A model generated the notes under the pieces. The model did not search any database and was not told where the DNA came from. It saw only the letters and a program-made list of their open reading frames with translations. This document shows, piece after piece, positions 51,694 through 62,633 of a stretch of 64,000 nt of DNA (its first letter is position 1; every line of letters starts with the position of its first letter). The position numbers were made by a program, and so were the translations under genes. This DNA is from Pseudomonadota bacterium (GTDB taxonomy: Bacteria > Myxococcota > Myxococcia > Myxococcales > Myxococcaceae). The stretch is taken from assembly GCA_023423535.1 (NCBI GenBank), contig JAFAFL010000091.1, positions 1 through 64,000 on the forward strand, read 5' to 3'.

Positions 51694-52394
51694 GTTCTCG
51701 GGACCTCCTTCCTCTCGCCGACGATCTCCGTCTTGCCGGTGAGCGGCGAGACGCTGATGGTCCAGTGGTTGTCGCCCTGGCTGACGAAGATCATCGCCCG
51801 GTCGGTGTAGCCCTGCGGGTAGAAGTAGAGCCACGCCACGCCGCTCTTCACCGGCTCGCGCTGGCCCCTCGTCCACAGCTCGATCCGCACGTCGTCGGGC
51901 AGCTCGATCTTCCCCGTTCCCTCCGGCTGGAACGCGCTGAACCCCTTGCCGTCCGCCTTGGCTCGCTCCTGCGCGAAGATGCTCTGCAGCGAAGGATCTC
52001 CGGTGCCCAGCCGCCAGTCGCGATCATCCGCAGGCCTGCGGGTGACGCCGCGCGCTTCGTCCTGCCGCGCCTGATTCGCGCCACGCAGCGCCTCGTCGCG
52101 ATCGCGTGAGGTGGTGACCGCGCCCTCCGCGCACTCGGTGCGGTAGGCGATCTTCTCGTTCTCGCTCTCGGGGAGCTCGAAGGTCATCCGGCAGGTGCGG
52201 CCGGACAGCGCGGCCTCCTGGTACATCGCGCGGACGGTGGCGGCGATCTCGCTGGTGGCCTTCTTCGCGTTCGCGCCGAAGACCGAATTTATCGACATCA
52301 CCACCGCGCCCATCAGCACGGTGATGATCGCGAGCGCGATGGTGACCTCGACCAGGGTGAGGCCACGCCTGTTCGAGGTCAATCTGGCGCTCAT
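51690..52394 (-). CDS. gspH: Minor pseudopilin GspH
   Basis: The 234-residue product starts MSARLTSNRRGLTLVEVTIA, giving a prepilin cleavage site and helix with Glu at +5. The globular domain has SEIAATVRAMYQEAALSGRT, usual in GspH, and ends GDNHWTISVSPLTGKTEIVG. It should sit near the pseudopilus tip, joining it to the GspG fibre. Its stop overlaps gspI as ATGA. Confidence 0.87.
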   Translation of the reverse strand: MSARLTSNRRGLTLVEVTIALAIITVLMGAVVMSINSVFGANAKKATSEIAATVRAMYQEAALSGRTCRMTFELPESENEKIAYRTECAEGAVTTSRDRDEALRGANQARQDEARGVTRRPADDRDWRLGTGDPSLQSIFAQERAKADGKGFSAFQPEGTGKIELPDDVRIELWTRGQREPVKSGVAWLYFYPQGYTDRAMIFVSQGDNHWTISVSPLTGKTEIVGERKEVPRT

Positions 52395-52445
52395 GCAGCG
52401 ATCCTCCGTGACGTTTTGTCGCGCTCGCGTTGGCGAAGGCGGACG

Positions 52446-52898
52446 CTACTTGCCCGCCGTGGCGCCGCTGCGGTTCGAGACGTCCTCGTCCTCGCCCTGG
52501 CCGCCGGCCTGCTTGTCGGCGCCGTAGCTCATGATCACCGGCTTGTTGCCCTCGAGCATGTAGATGTACGGCTCGTTCCACGGGTCCTTCGGAATCTCGG
52601 TGAGCTCACCGGACTGCATCACCGCCTGCCAGCCGGCCGCGGTGTCCGGGTAGGAGCCGCGCTTCATCTTGTAGAGGTCGAGCGCTCCCTGGAGCTTCTT
52701 CACATCAGCCTTGGCGGTCTCGGTGCGCGCCTTGCCGAGCTGCGGCATCACGGCCACGGCCACCGCTGCGGTGATGAGGCCGATGATGGTGATCACCACC
52801 ATGATCTCGACGAGCGTCATGCCCTTCTGGCGGCGCTTTCCGTTGGCCTTTGCCTTCTTGTCCATCTCGGCCAGCGTCTTCTTCAGCGTCTGAATCAT
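52446..52898 (-). CDS. gspG: Major pseudopilin GspG
   Basis: I chose the ATG at 52898 (MIQTLKKTLAEMDKKAKANG). The 150-residue product has the cleavage site RRQKGMTLVEIMVVITIIGL. The globular domain carries DLYKMKRGSYPDTAAGWQAV and KDPWNEPYIYMLEGNKPVIM, the classic GspG calcium-loop region. The tail is extended by Gly/Glu/Asp residues. It forms the pseudopilus fibre. A small membrane-protein ORF lies between it and gspF. Confidence 0.93.
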   Translation of the reverse strand: MIQTLKKTLAEMDKKAKANGKRRQKGMTLVEIMVVITIIGLITAAVAVAVMPQLGKARTETAKADVKKLQGALDLYKMKRGSYPDTAAGWQAVMQSGELTEIPKDPWNEPYIYMLEGNKPVIMSYGADKQAGGQGEDEDVSNRSGATAGK

Positions 52899-52955
52899 CG
52901 TCACGTTTGCGTCTCCTCTCGGGGCGTTCCAGTGCAACGGTCACGCCACTCGTCG

Positions 52956-53105
52956 TTATTTCGAAGCGGTGGTCGCGGACGGTGTCGCGGGCTGCTGAGA
53001 GCGGGCGACCAGCGAGGCCCCCGTCCCCAGGAGCGCGACGGCCACCACCACGATCGTCGCCACGCTCAAACGCTGCAGCCAGGCGTTCATTCTCGGATCC
53101 GGCAC
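52956..53105 (-). CDS. Small single-span protein between gspF and gspG
   Basis: This short ORF was found by direct reading. The GTG at 53105 follows GAGGGGG 7 bases upstream and lies 12 bp after the gspF stop. An ATG at 53090 is an alternative. The 49-residue product has a basic start (MNAWLQRLS) and a single hydrophobic helix (VATIVVVAVALLGTGASLVA), followed by a short polar tail (QQPATPSATTASK). It may be a small subunit or assembly factor of the secretion machine, or a leader-type peptide. No family is recognised. Confidence 0.6.
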   Translation of the reverse strand: MPDPRMNAWLQRLSVATIVVVAVALLGTGASLVARSQQPATPSATTASK

Positions 53106-53117
53106 GGGAATACCCCC

Positions 53118-54407
53118 TCAGCGCACCGCGGTGTTCATCTGCAGGATCGGCATGATGATCGAGAACGCGACGAAGCCGATCGCTCCGCCCATCGCCACGA
53201 TCATGATCGGCTCGAGCAGCGACGTCAGCGACCCGATCTTCACGTCCACCTGCGTCTCGTACGAGCCCGCGATGGACATGAGCATCTCCTCGAGCTGACC
53301 GGACTTCTCGCCAATCGCCACCATGTGGTGCACGAGGGGAGGGAACTCGCCGGAGCGCTTGAGCGGCATGGCGATGCTCTCACCCTCGCGGATGGACTCG
53401 CGGGCCTTCTCCACCACGTCGGCCATCACCGAGTTCGTCATCACCGCCTTGACGATGTCCATGGCGGTCAGCAGCGGGACGCCGCTCTTGAGCAGCGTCG
53501 CCAGCGTCCGCGCGAAGCGGGCCACGGTGATGAGCCGGATGAGGCTGCCGAAGATGGGGATCTTCAGCACCCAGCGGTCCCACACCGGCTTGCCGTTCTT
53601 GCTGCGGGTCCAGAGCACGAAGCTCACCGAGCCGATGATCAGCACCGGGAAGATGATGAACCACCAGTTGCGCAGCAGGTCCGCCGAGGTGATGAGCAGC
53701 CGCGTCGTCCACGGCAGCTCCTGCTTCATGCTGTCGAAGACGCGCATGACCTTCGGGATCACCACGGTCATCAGCAGCACCATGATGCCGATACCCAGCA
53801 GCACCATGATGATCGGGTACATCATCGTCCCGAGGATCTTCTGCTTCAGCCGCGCCTGGCCCTCGGTGAAGTCCGCCAGCCGGTTGAGCACCGCGTCCAG
53901 CGCGCCCGAGTGCTCGCCGGCCTTCACCATGTTCACGTAGAGCGAGCCGAACACCTTCGTGTGCGAGCCGATCGCATCGCCCAGCGAGGCGCCCTCGTTC
54001 ACGCGCTGCTTCACGTCGGAGAGGATGCGCTTGAGCCGCTCCTTTTCCACCTGATCGACCATCGCGCTCAGCGCATCCACCAGCGGCACGCCGGCGCCGA
54101 GCAGCGTCGCCATCTGCCGCGTGGTGATCGCAATGTCCTCGGTGGTGACGCGGCCGCGCGCGAGCTTGCGCAGGTCCACGGACGCCGCGTTCGCCGCCGC
54201 CTTGCCCGCGGCGCCCTTCGCCTTGCCGCGGCCGCCCATCCCCGCCGCACGCGCGCCGGTGCCGCCCTCGAGCTGGCCCAGCACCTCGGTGAGGTACACG
54301 CCGTCCTTGCGCAGGATCGCCCGCAGGCTCTTGGGAGAATCCGCCTCCTTGAGCCCCTGCACGTTCTTGCCGGCTTCGTTGAGCCCTCTGTACTCGAACA
54401 CGGCCAT
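53118..54407 (-). CDS. gspF: Type II secretion inner-membrane protein GspF
   Basis: The 429-residue product has two homologous cytoplasmic domains (ATLLGAGVPLVDALSAMVDQ and ATLLKSGVPLLTAMDIVKAV) and three membrane helices, the GspF/PilC layout. It ends ILQMNTAVR. GspF is the central platform protein contacted by the GspE ATPase. It lies 6 bp after gspE on the same strand. Confidence 0.95.
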   Translation of the reverse strand: MAVFEYRGLNEAGKNVQGLKEADSPKSLRAILRKDGVYLTEVLGQLEGGTGARAAGMGGRGKAKGAAGKAAANAASVDLRKLARGRVTTEDIAITTRQMATLLGAGVPLVDALSAMVDQVEKERLKRILSDVKQRVNEGASLGDAIGSHTKVFGSLYVNMVKAGEHSGALDAVLNRLADFTEGQARLKQKILGTMMYPIIMVLLGIGIMVLLMTVVIPKVMRVFDSMKQELPWTTRLLITSADLLRNWWFIIFPVLIIGSVSFVLWTRSKNGKPVWDRWVLKIPIFGSLIRLITVARFARTLATLLKSGVPLLTAMDIVKAVMTNSVMADVVEKARESIREGESIAMPLKRSGEFPPLVHHMVAIGEKSGQLEEMLMSIAGSYETQVDVKIGSLTSLLEPIMIVAMGGAIGFVAFSIIMPILQMNTAVR

Positions 54408-54413
54408 GGCGGC

Positions 54414-56264
54414 TTAGATGTCCTCCTGGGTCACGGAGAGGACCTCGGCGATCGTGGTCTCGCCCATGGCGATCTTCCGTGCGCCGTCGTCGAGCAGCGT
54501 GACCATGCCCTTCTGGATCCCCAGCTTCTTGATCGTGGAGGAGTCCATGTTCTTCAGCACCAGCTGGCGGACGTCGTCGTCCACGAGCAGGAACTCGTAG
54601 ATGCCCGTCCGGCCGCGGTAGCCGTTGCGGTTGCACGCGTTGCAGCCCGACGCCTTGTAGATCTGCGAGACCTTGTACTTGTCGAAGAGCGCCTGCTTGG
54701 TGAGGCCGATCTCCTTCAGCTCCACGTCCGTCGGCTCGTAGGGGACCTTGCAGTCCGGGCACACGCGCCGCACGAGCCGCTGCGCGAGAATCGCGGTCAA
54801 GGACGACGCCACGAGGAACGGCTCGATGCCCATCTCCACGAGCCGGATGATCGCGCCCGCGGAGTCGTTGGTGTGGACCGTGCTGAACACCAGGTGGCCC
54901 GTCTGCGACGCCTGGATGGCGATCTCCGCCGTCTCCTTGTCGCGGATCTCGCCGACCATGATCACGTCCGGATCCTGGCGGAGGAAGGACCGCAGGCCGG
55001 ACGCGAAGGTGAGCCCGATCTTCGGGCTGATCGCCATCTGGCCAATGCCCTTGAGCTGGTACTCGACCGGGTCCTCGACGGTGAGGATGTTCACGTCCGG
55101 CGTGTTGATGCGGCTGAGCGCGCCGTAGAGCGTCGTCGTCTTGCCGGAGCCGGTGGGGCCGGTGACGAGGATGATGCCGTGCGAGCGCTTGATGACCGAC
55201 GCCATCGACTCCAGCACCTCCTGGCCCATGCCGATCTCGGCGAGGTCCAGCAGCGTGGCGCTCTTGTCGAGCAGACGCATGACGATGCGCTCGCCGTGCG
55301 TGGTCGGGATGCACGACACGCGGATGTCGATGTCGCGGCCCGCCAGCTTGATCCGGATGCGGCCGTCCTGAGGCAGCCGCTTCTCCGCGATGTTCAGCTG
55401 GCTCATGATCTTCACGCGGCTGACGATCGAGTTCTGGTAGCGCTTCGGCGGCTTGATCACCTCGCCGAGCACGCCGTCCACCCGGAAGCGCACAGACAGC
55501 TCGCGCTCCATCGGCTCGATGTGGATGTCGCTCGCGCGCTCCTTCGCGGCGCGGAAGAGCAGCGAGTTGACGAGCCGGATGATCGGCGCCTCGTCGTCCG
55601 CATCGAGGAGGTCCTGCGGCTCCTCCAGCTCGTGCGCGAGCGAGTCGAGGTCCTGCGCCTCCATCTCGCCGACGAGCTGCTCGGCCTCGTTCACCGATCG
55701 GTCGTAGACGCTGTTGATCGCGTCGATGATCGTGGAGGACAGCGCGAGCCTCGGCGAGACGTCCTGACCCATCAGCATCCGCGCGTGGTCGAGCACCGCC
55801 GTGTCCAGCGGGTCCGCCACCGCCAGCGCCACCGTGTCGTTCTCCACGAAGAGCGGCAGGATCCGAGCCTGCTTGGCGAAGTTGATGGGGACCTTCTTCA
55901 CCAGCTCCGCGTCCACCTCGTCCGGGAAGATCCGCGCGAGGTAGGGGAGATCCAGCTGCGCACACAGCGCCCGCGCCACGTCCTCCTCGGACACGGCCTT
56001 GATGCCCACCAGCACCTCGCCGATGCGCCCGCCCTTCTCCTCCTGCAGCGCCAGCGCCTCGGCGAGCTTCTCGTCGCTCAGCCCGGCGGCGTGCTTGAGG
56101 ATCTGACCGATGAGCTGTCCGCAGAGAAACGCGGGCGCGTGGGACACCACCTGGGTGCGGTCGGCGATCACGCCCACCACGTTCGTGCCGGTGATCGGGG
56201 TGTTGGTGTCGGTCGTGGCCATGTTCGCGGTCGTCGGTAGGGGAGGGGGGCGGAGCTCGGGCAT
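54414..56264 (-). CDS. gspE: Type II secretion ATPase GspE
   Basis: The 616-residue product has an N1E domain (about residues 45-130), an N2E domain and the ATPase core. The core shows Walker A GPTGSGKTTTLYGAL, an Asp box, Walker B MVGEIRDKETAEIA and a zinc-binding CxxC pair (RRVCPDC and GCNACNRNGYRGRTG). It powers pseudopilus assembly from the cytoplasmic face. The start at 56264 has a weak ribosome site. The Met at 56222 is the alternative. Confidence 0.93.
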   Translation of the reverse strand: MPELRPPPLPTTANMATTDTNTPITGTNVVGVIADRTQVVSHAPAFLCGQLIGQILKHAAGLSDEKLAEALALQEEKGGRIGEVLVGIKAVSEEDVARALCAQLDLPYLARIFPDEVDAELVKKVPINFAKQARILPLFVENDTVALAVADPLDTAVLDHARMLMGQDVSPRLALSSTIIDAINSVYDRSVNEAEQLVGEMEAQDLDSLAHELEEPQDLLDADDEAPIIRLVNSLLFRAAKERASDIHIEPMERELSVRFRVDGVLGEVIKPPKRYQNSIVSRVKIMSQLNIAEKRLPQDGRIRIKLAGRDIDIRVSCIPTTHGERIVMRLLDKSATLLDLAEIGMGQEVLESMASVIKRSHGIILVTGPTGSGKTTTLYGALSRINTPDVNILTVEDPVEYQLKGIGQMAISPKIGLTFASGLRSFLRQDPDVIMVGEIRDKETAEIAIQASQTGHLVFSTVHTNDSAGAIIRLVEMGIEPFLVASSLTAILAQRLVRRVCPDCKVPYEPTDVELKEIGLTKQALFDKYKVSQIYKASGCNACNRNGYRGRTGIYEFLLVDDDVRQLVLKNMDSSTIKKLGIQKGMVTLLDDGARKIAMGETTIAEVLSVTQEDI

Positions 56265-56273
56265 CGGAAGGGT

Positions 56274-58904
56274 TCAACCTTCAGGTGGAGGCGCGAAGTC
56301 CCCGCCCGTGCCGTCGCCTCCTTCGGTGCCGTCTCCACCCGTCTCGGAAGGCGGGCTGCCCTCCGGCGGAGCGCTCGTCCCGTCGCCCTCCGTCGTGCTG
56401 CCGTTCGCCGGCGCGCCGCCACCGGGCACGATCACGCGCTCACCCGGCTTGCCCGCGCCGCCGTTCTCCACCTTCTGGAGCTCCTTGCGCAGCGACTGGT
56501 TGATCTCCGCCAGCGGGCCGCGCTTGCGGTCGAAGTCGATGGCGATGTCGTAGCCCGGCATCTGTCCGTAGAAGGTCTCCACGAACTGCTGCCGCTCCTG
56601 CATCTTGCGCTCGAAGATCCGGCGGAAGTCGCTCTGGTCCTTGATGATGTACGGCGTGAGGAAGAGCAGCAGGTTCGTCTTCACCTTCCGCTTGTTCTGC
56701 TCGCGGAAGAGGTGCCCGAGCACCGGGATGTCGCCGAGGATGGGGACCTTGTTCACGCCCTCGAGCGTGCGCTCCTGCATGATCCCGCCGATGACCACCG
56801 TCTCCTGATCGCGCGCCACCACCGTCGTCTTCGCGGTGCGCTTCGAGGTCGTGGGGCCGAGCACCGGATCGGTGGAGGCGATCTCCTCGATCTGCTCGGT
56901 GATGACCATGCGGATGTAGTCGCTCTCGTTGATCTGCGGCTTCACCGTCAGCCGCAGCTCGACGTTCTGCCGGTTGATCGGCGTCACCAGCGATCCCAGC
57001 AGCGAGCCCGCCAGCGCGTTGTTCAGCGGGTTGTTCGCCCCGCCGCCCTGGCCCAGTCCGGACAGACCGCTCAGCGCACCCGCGGCCACGCCGGCCTGGA
57101 AGGGCACGTTCTGACCGACGGTGATCTCCGCCTCCTCGTTGTCGGTGGTGAGGATGTGCGGCGTGGAGAGCACGTTCACGTCCGAGCTCTCCTGCAGCGC
57201 GTGGATCACGATGCCGAAGGCCGGGATGTCGATGCCGATGATCTCCTTCACGCCCGGGATGAACGGCCCCTGCAGACCGGCGAGGAAGCCGCCGAACTGC
57301 GCGAGGTTCAGCACGCTGAAGGAGGGCGGCAAAGTCTCGCTGCCGAACTTGCTCCCGAGCACCAGCGGCAGCCGCCCGCCGGTATCCGTGGGATTGGCCA
57401 CCGTGCTCCCGCCGTGCACCCGCGCGCCGGCGCGCAGGTTGCGGTCCACGTTGACCTCCATGATCACCGCCTCCACGAAGACCTGGCGGCGCGGCATGTC
57501 CAGCCGCTCGATCACGCGCACGAGGCTGCGGTAGTCCGCCTGGTTGGCGATGATCACCAGCGAGTTCGTCGCCTTGTCGGCGCTGATCTTCACCTCGCCG
57601 CCGAAGAGCTCCGCGCTCTGCGCACCGCCGGCCCCCGGGCGCTGCGGCTGACCGGGAACGTTCGCCACCGCCGGACGCGCCGGACGGCCGCCGGAGGAGG
57701 AGGTGCCCTGCGCGAGCGACTGCAGCGTGCTCGCCATCTCCTCCGCGTCCGCGTTCTCGAGGTAGTAGACGTTGATCCGGCCCTCGCCCGGGATGGGGAC
57801 GTCGAGCGTCTTCACCAGCTCCTCGATCCGCGCGAACGCACCCGGCGAGGCGATGATGATGAGCTTGTTCGTGCGCTCGTCGGGGATGATCTGCGACACG
57901 GTGACCGCGCCGCCCTCTTCGGCGCCGCCGGCACTGCCCGCGGTGCCCTCCGCCGCCGTCACGCCCGGCTGACCACCCGGAGGCACCGCTGCGATCCCAC
58001 GCGGCCCGCGCGCACCCGGACGCTGCTGCGCACCGCCACCCTGACCGGCCTGCGGCTGGAAGAGCCGCTGCACCTTGTCCGCGATCTCCTGCGCGTTGGC
58101 GAAGTTGACCTGGATGACCCGCATCTCCTCCGACGCGGTGCGGCTGTCGAGCTGGTTGATGATCCGCTCGAGCCTGTGCATGTTCGAGCCGAGGTCGTTG
58201 ACGATGATCGTGTCCGGCGGGAACGGGATGGTGTCGCCGTTCTGGCTGACGAGCTGCTGCAGCACCCCGCGCAGCGGCTCGATCTCCACGTACTTCACCT
58301 TGAAGATCTTCGTCACCATCTGCTCGGCGGTCGTGTAGGCCTGACCCTCCGCGAGGATGGTGGGGATGTTCGTCTGCTTCGCGTTGCGCTTGTCGACGAT
58401 CTTCGAGAACTGGCCGTGCTCGTAGACCGCGAGCCCGTTCGCATCGAGCGCCGCGAGGAACGCGCGGTAGAACTGATCGCTGTTCACCTCCACCCGGCCC
58501 GCCTCGGGGCCGATGATGGAGATCTTCCCGCGCACGTTCTCCGGGAGGATGAAGGTCTTGCAGGTGGCGTCGGAGACGGTCTGCACCAGCCGCTCGATCT
58601 CCACCTTGTCGAAGTACACGTTGAAGCGCGCCTTCTTGCGGATCTCCTCGCAGTTCGCGCGCGCGCGCTCCGGCGTGATCGTCGCGCCGCCCGCGCCGGT
58701 GTTGCCGCTTCCGGCCGTGCCGCCGGTGTTTCCGGGAGCGGGACTGCCCGGCGCGGTGGTGCCGGGAGAGCCGGGCCGCTGCGGGACCGTCTGGATCTGG
58801 CCGGGCTGGGCGGGCGCCGCGGGACGCCGCTGCGCGAGGGCAGGGGCGGAGGCGAGCAGCGCGAGGAGCAGCGGGGAGACGAGGACGCGGGCTGGGTGGA
58901 TCAC
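56274..58904 (-). CDS. gspD: Type II secretion outer-membrane secretin GspD
   Basis: The 876-residue product begins with a signal peptide (PARVLVSPLLLALLASAPAL). The N0 domain includes FILPENVRGKISIIGPEAGR, and N1-N3 follow with Gly/Ala-rich linkers inserted between them. The secretin core has VPILGDIPVLGHLFREQNKR, the family signature. The C terminus is Pro/Gly/Glu-rich. It forms the outer-membrane channel. The linkers are longer than in enterobacterial GspD. No gspS-type pilotin gene is seen nearby. Confidence 0.93.
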   Translation of the reverse strand: MIHPARVLVSPLLLALLASAPALAQRRPAAPAQPGQIQTVPQRPGSPGTTAPGSPAPGNTGGTAGSGNTGAGGATITPERARANCEEIRKKARFNVYFDKVEIERLVQTVSDATCKTFILPENVRGKISIIGPEAGRVEVNSDQFYRAFLAALDANGLAVYEHGQFSKIVDKRNAKQTNIPTILAEGQAYTTAEQMVTKIFKVKYVEIEPLRGVLQQLVSQNGDTIPFPPDTIIVNDLGSNMHRLERIINQLDSRTASEEMRVIQVNFANAQEIADKVQRLFQPQAGQGGGAQQRPGARGPRGIAAVPPGGQPGVTAAEGTAGSAGGAEEGGAVTVSQIIPDERTNKLIIIASPGAFARIEELVKTLDVPIPGEGRINVYYLENADAEEMASTLQSLAQGTSSSGGRPARPAVANVPGQPQRPGAGGAQSAELFGGEVKISADKATNSLVIIANQADYRSLVRVIERLDMPRRQVFVEAVIMEVNVDRNLRAGARVHGGSTVANPTDTGGRLPLVLGSKFGSETLPPSFSVLNLAQFGGFLAGLQGPFIPGVKEIIGIDIPAFGIVIHALQESSDVNVLSTPHILTTDNEEAEITVGQNVPFQAGVAAGALSGLSGLGQGGGANNPLNNALAGSLLGSLVTPINRQNVELRLTVKPQINESDYIRMVITEQIEEIASTDPVLGPTTSKRTAKTTVVARDQETVVIGGIMQERTLEGVNKVPILGDIPVLGHLFREQNKRKVKTNLLLFLTPYIIKDQSDFRRIFERKMQERQQFVETFYGQMPGYDIAIDFDRKRGPLAEINQSLRKELQKVENGGAGKPGERVIVPGGGAPANGSTTEGDGTSAPPEGSPPSETGGDGTEGGDGTGGDFAPPPEG

Positions 58905-58957
58905 GTGAGTTCAGGTCCCAGAGGGGAGGGCCGCTGCGGTGTGCGCGGCAGGGGCTG

Positions 58958-59875
58958 TCAGCGGATGGAGTAGGTCTTTCGCATCGACGTGCCGTTGCGC
59001 TCGATCTCGATGTCGACCCGGCTGGCTTCCTTCAACTTGCCGTAGATCTCCAGCGCCTTCTCGGGGCTGTTGAGGTCGTAGCCGTTGATGCGCTTGATCA
59101 CGTCGCCGTTCTGGATGCCGATCTTCGAGTAGATGCTGTCCGGGCGGATGCTGAAGAGCTTGAAGCCGTGGGCCACGCCGTCCTTGAAGGCCGGCACGAT
59201 GCGCGCCTGCATCGCGACGTCGTTGAGGTTCGAGAGCGTCTTGTCGATCTCGTTGCGCGGGACCTCGTACTCGTTCTCGTTCAGCGCGCGGATCCCGCTG
59301 CCGAGCCCCGCGCCCCCCTGCGGCGCCTGGGCCACCGGCGCGGCGATGATGGGCGCGGGCGCGGCGGCAAAGCTCTCACCGGTGCCCGGCTGATCGTCGA
59401 TGAACTCGCGGCGGCCGTTGTTGAGGACGATCACGCGCTTGCGCTCGATCTCCAGCACCTTCGCGCCCTGGATCTGATCCCCCACCATGTAGGTCATGGA
59501 CGTGTTCTGGACCATGTCCTGCACCGAGGCGATGGACCACTCCGGCTGCGAAGCGATCAGCGTGCCGAGGAGCTTCACCCGCAGGCCGCTCTTCACCGGC
59601 TCCGCGTTCATGTCCACCAGCTGCTGCTGCGGCTCGGTGACCTCCGGCTCCGGCTCCGGAAGCGAGAGCCCGGTCAGCGCCGCGAGCCGCTCCAGCTCCA
59701 GCCTCGCGGTGGGTTCGTTGGCTTTCGGCTTCGCCTGGACGCGCGGCTTTGCCCCGGGCAGCGCGGCCAGCTTCGTCTCCACGAAGAGGTTCGCCGTCGC
59801 CGCGATGATCAGCGCCACGAGGGCGATGAACACCAGGTTGACCGTCCAGAAGTACTTTCGGAAGAAGAGTTCCAT
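58958..59875 (-). CDS. gspC: Type II secretion protein GspC with PDZ domain
   Basis: The 305-residue product starts at 59875 with one membrane helix (LVFIALVALIIAATANLFVE). An HR domain follows (KLLGTLIASQPEWSIASVQD), and a C-terminal PDZ domain has YSKIGIQNGDVIKRINGYDL. GspC joins the inner-membrane platform to the secretin and contributes to substrate selection. It is the first gene of the gsp operon, behind a near-consensus sigma-54 promoter. Confidence 0.93.
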   Translation of the reverse strand: MELFFRKYFWTVNLVFIALVALIIAATANLFVETKLAALPGAKPRVQAKPKANEPTARLELERLAALTGLSLPEPEPEVTEPQQQLVDMNAEPVKSGLRVKLLGTLIASQPEWSIASVQDMVQNTSMTYMVGDQIQGAKVLEIERKRVIVLNNGRREFIDDQPGTGESFAAAPAPIIAAPVAQAPQGGAGLGSGIRALNENEYEVPRNEIDKTLSNLNDVAMQARIVPAFKDGVAHGFKLFSIRPDSIYSKIGIQNGDVIKRINGYDLNSPEKALEIYGKLKEASRVDIEIERNGTSMRKTYSIR

Positions 59876-59896
59876 GCGCCGCCTTGGGTGGTGCTG

Positions 59897-59912
59897 AGCA
59901 AGGCCGGTGCCA
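59897..59912 (-). promoter_or_regulatory. Near-consensus sigma-54 promoter of the gsp operon
   Basis: The minus strand reads TGGCACCGGCCTTGCT, matching 11 of 12 conserved positions of TGGCACG-N4-TTGCW with correct 10-bp spacing of GG and GC. Transcription would begin near 59886, leaving an 11-base leader that includes AAGG before the gspC ATG. The gene just upstream encodes a sigma-54 activator, which supports the call. Confidence 0.7.
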
Positions 59913-60064
59913 GCGCCGGCCTCACGTGATCCGCGTCCTGAACGGCCAAGTGAGCGGATTTGTTCTGGAAATCTCCCGGCAGGACGGCCGGGCGGGCGGC
60001 CTCCTCAGGTCCTCTTTGCCAATTTGTCAAAGCGACCCGCGACGCGCTGACGCGCTGTCAGCGG

Positions 60065-61441
<1,377 letters not shown>

Positions 61442-61508
61442 GTGCAGGGACCCCTCTGGAGGCCAGCGCAACGCACGGCCGCGCCGGATCTTCCCCGAAA
61501 ACGCCGTC

Positions 61509-62516
61509 TCAGTCGCCAGCCTCTTCGCCGTCGTCGTTCGAGCCACTCGCGGGCGCGCCGCCCATCTTCGCGAGATCCTCTCGCCGGACCTTCTCCACGT
61601 TGAACTTCCGCGCCAGCTCGATCATCCGATCGACCGTCTCGTCGAAGTCGAAGTCGTCGGCGGTGCCCTTCTTGAAGCGGAGGAAGTTCACCCGCGCCAC
61701 GACGAAGTTCTTCAAGTACGGGCTCTGCAGGCCCTTCGCCTTCAGCGCCTCGACCACGCGCGCGACCTCGTCGTCCAGGGCGAGCAGCCTGTCCGCGCGC
61801 TCCTCCCGCACCGACAGCGCCTCCTCCATCGGCTCGGCGAGGAAGGTCTCCAGCCGCTTGACGATCGGGTGGTACGCGCCGGCCGCGAAGCGGGGCCGCT
61901 TCTCGTAGCAGAGCCCGAGCGTGATGAAGGCCGGCTCCTCGAACAGCGCCGCGTGGTCGTTCTCCTCGCCGCCGCGCGCGCCCACCAGCCCGCGATACAT
62001 GCGGATGACCTCCAGCGAGCGCTCCTTGAGGTTGTGGGCCTTCTCCGTGTTCAGCGCGAGGATCTGGAAGGCCACGTTCTCGTCCGGAAGCACCAGAGCC
62101 ACCACGCTCTTCGCGCCGAGCAACCGCGACGCGTGCAGGCGGTGGTTCCCGTTCGGCGACCAGTACTTCCCGTCCTTGCGAATGGCGATGAGCGGATCGA
62201 GGAACCGGTCCACGCGCTCCATCGCATTCGCCAGCCGCTTGATGTGCGGCTCGGACACGTCGCGCTGATAGGGCGTGGGCTCGACCTTGTCGATCGGCAG
62301 CGCCGCGAGCACCACGCTGTGTCCGCCGAGCGGCTCCCGGTAGATCGCCAGCGCCTCGCCGCCGTCCGCGCGAATCTCGTCCGCCAGGGCCTCGCCATCC
62401 GCCGCGGCCTTCGCAACTTCTGAAGGCGGCAGCCCGCGTGTGCCGGCCTCGACCTTCTTCCGCCGAGCCTTCCGCGCCGGCCTCTTCACGGTCGCAGCCT
62501 TCTTCTTCGCCGCCAT
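61509..62516 (-). CDS. ParB/sulfiredoxin-like domain protein
   Basis: The ATG at 62516 gives a Lys-rich N terminus (MAAKKKAATVKRPARKARRK). A ParB N-terminal-like domain follows with VLAALPIDKVEPTPYQRDVS, then DRFLDPLIAIRKDGKYWSPN and GNHRLHASRLLGAKSVVALV. The GNHRLHA segment matches the G-x-x-R nucleotide-binding region of ParB-like CTP/ATP enzymes. The C-terminal part is helical and charged, without a typical ParB helix-turn-helix or dimer domain being clear. Chromosome segregation is not implied by this alone. Confidence 0.7.
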   Translation of the reverse strand: MAAKKKAATVKRPARKARRKKVEAGTRGLPPSEVAKAAADGEALADEIRADGGEALAIYREPLGGHSVVLAALPIDKVEPTPYQRDVSEPHIKRLANAMERVDRFLDPLIAIRKDGKYWSPNGNHRLHASRLLGAKSVVALVLPDENVAFQILALNTEKAHNLKERSLEVIRMYRGLVGARGGEENDHAALFEEPAFITLGLCYEKRPRFAAGAYHPIVKRLETFLAEPMEEALSVREERADRLLALDDEVARVVEALKAKGLQSPYLKNFVVARVNFLRFKKGTADDFDFDETVDRMIELARKFNVEKVRREDLAKMGGAPASGSNDDGEEAGD

Positions 62517-62566
62517 CAGCCGACCTCCCGGCGCCACGCAAGCGGCACCGGAAGCGACGCTACCGC

Positions 62567-62622
62567 CTACTCTCCAGAGACCGTCAGCTTCCCGAACCGG
62601 ATCGTCGGCGCGCCCACGCTTC
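62567..62622. repeat. Second copy of the tldE/pmbA 3' end (56 bp)
   Basis: This segment matches 63345-63400 at 55 of 56 positions in the same orientation. The right-hand copy is the real end of the tldE-like gene, starting exactly at its stop codon. This left-hand copy lies beyond the vapBC-like pair. The arrangement looks like an insertion that rebuilt or duplicated the gene end. Confidence 0.85.
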
Positions 62623-62633
62623 GACGGGCCACT

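Noticed and set aside
52416..56240. A 1,274-codon open frame on the plus strand
   Set aside because: It is the mirror of gspE, gspF and gspG. The translation is His/Arg/Val/Asp-rich with no domains, as expected from the opposite strand of GC-rich genes.
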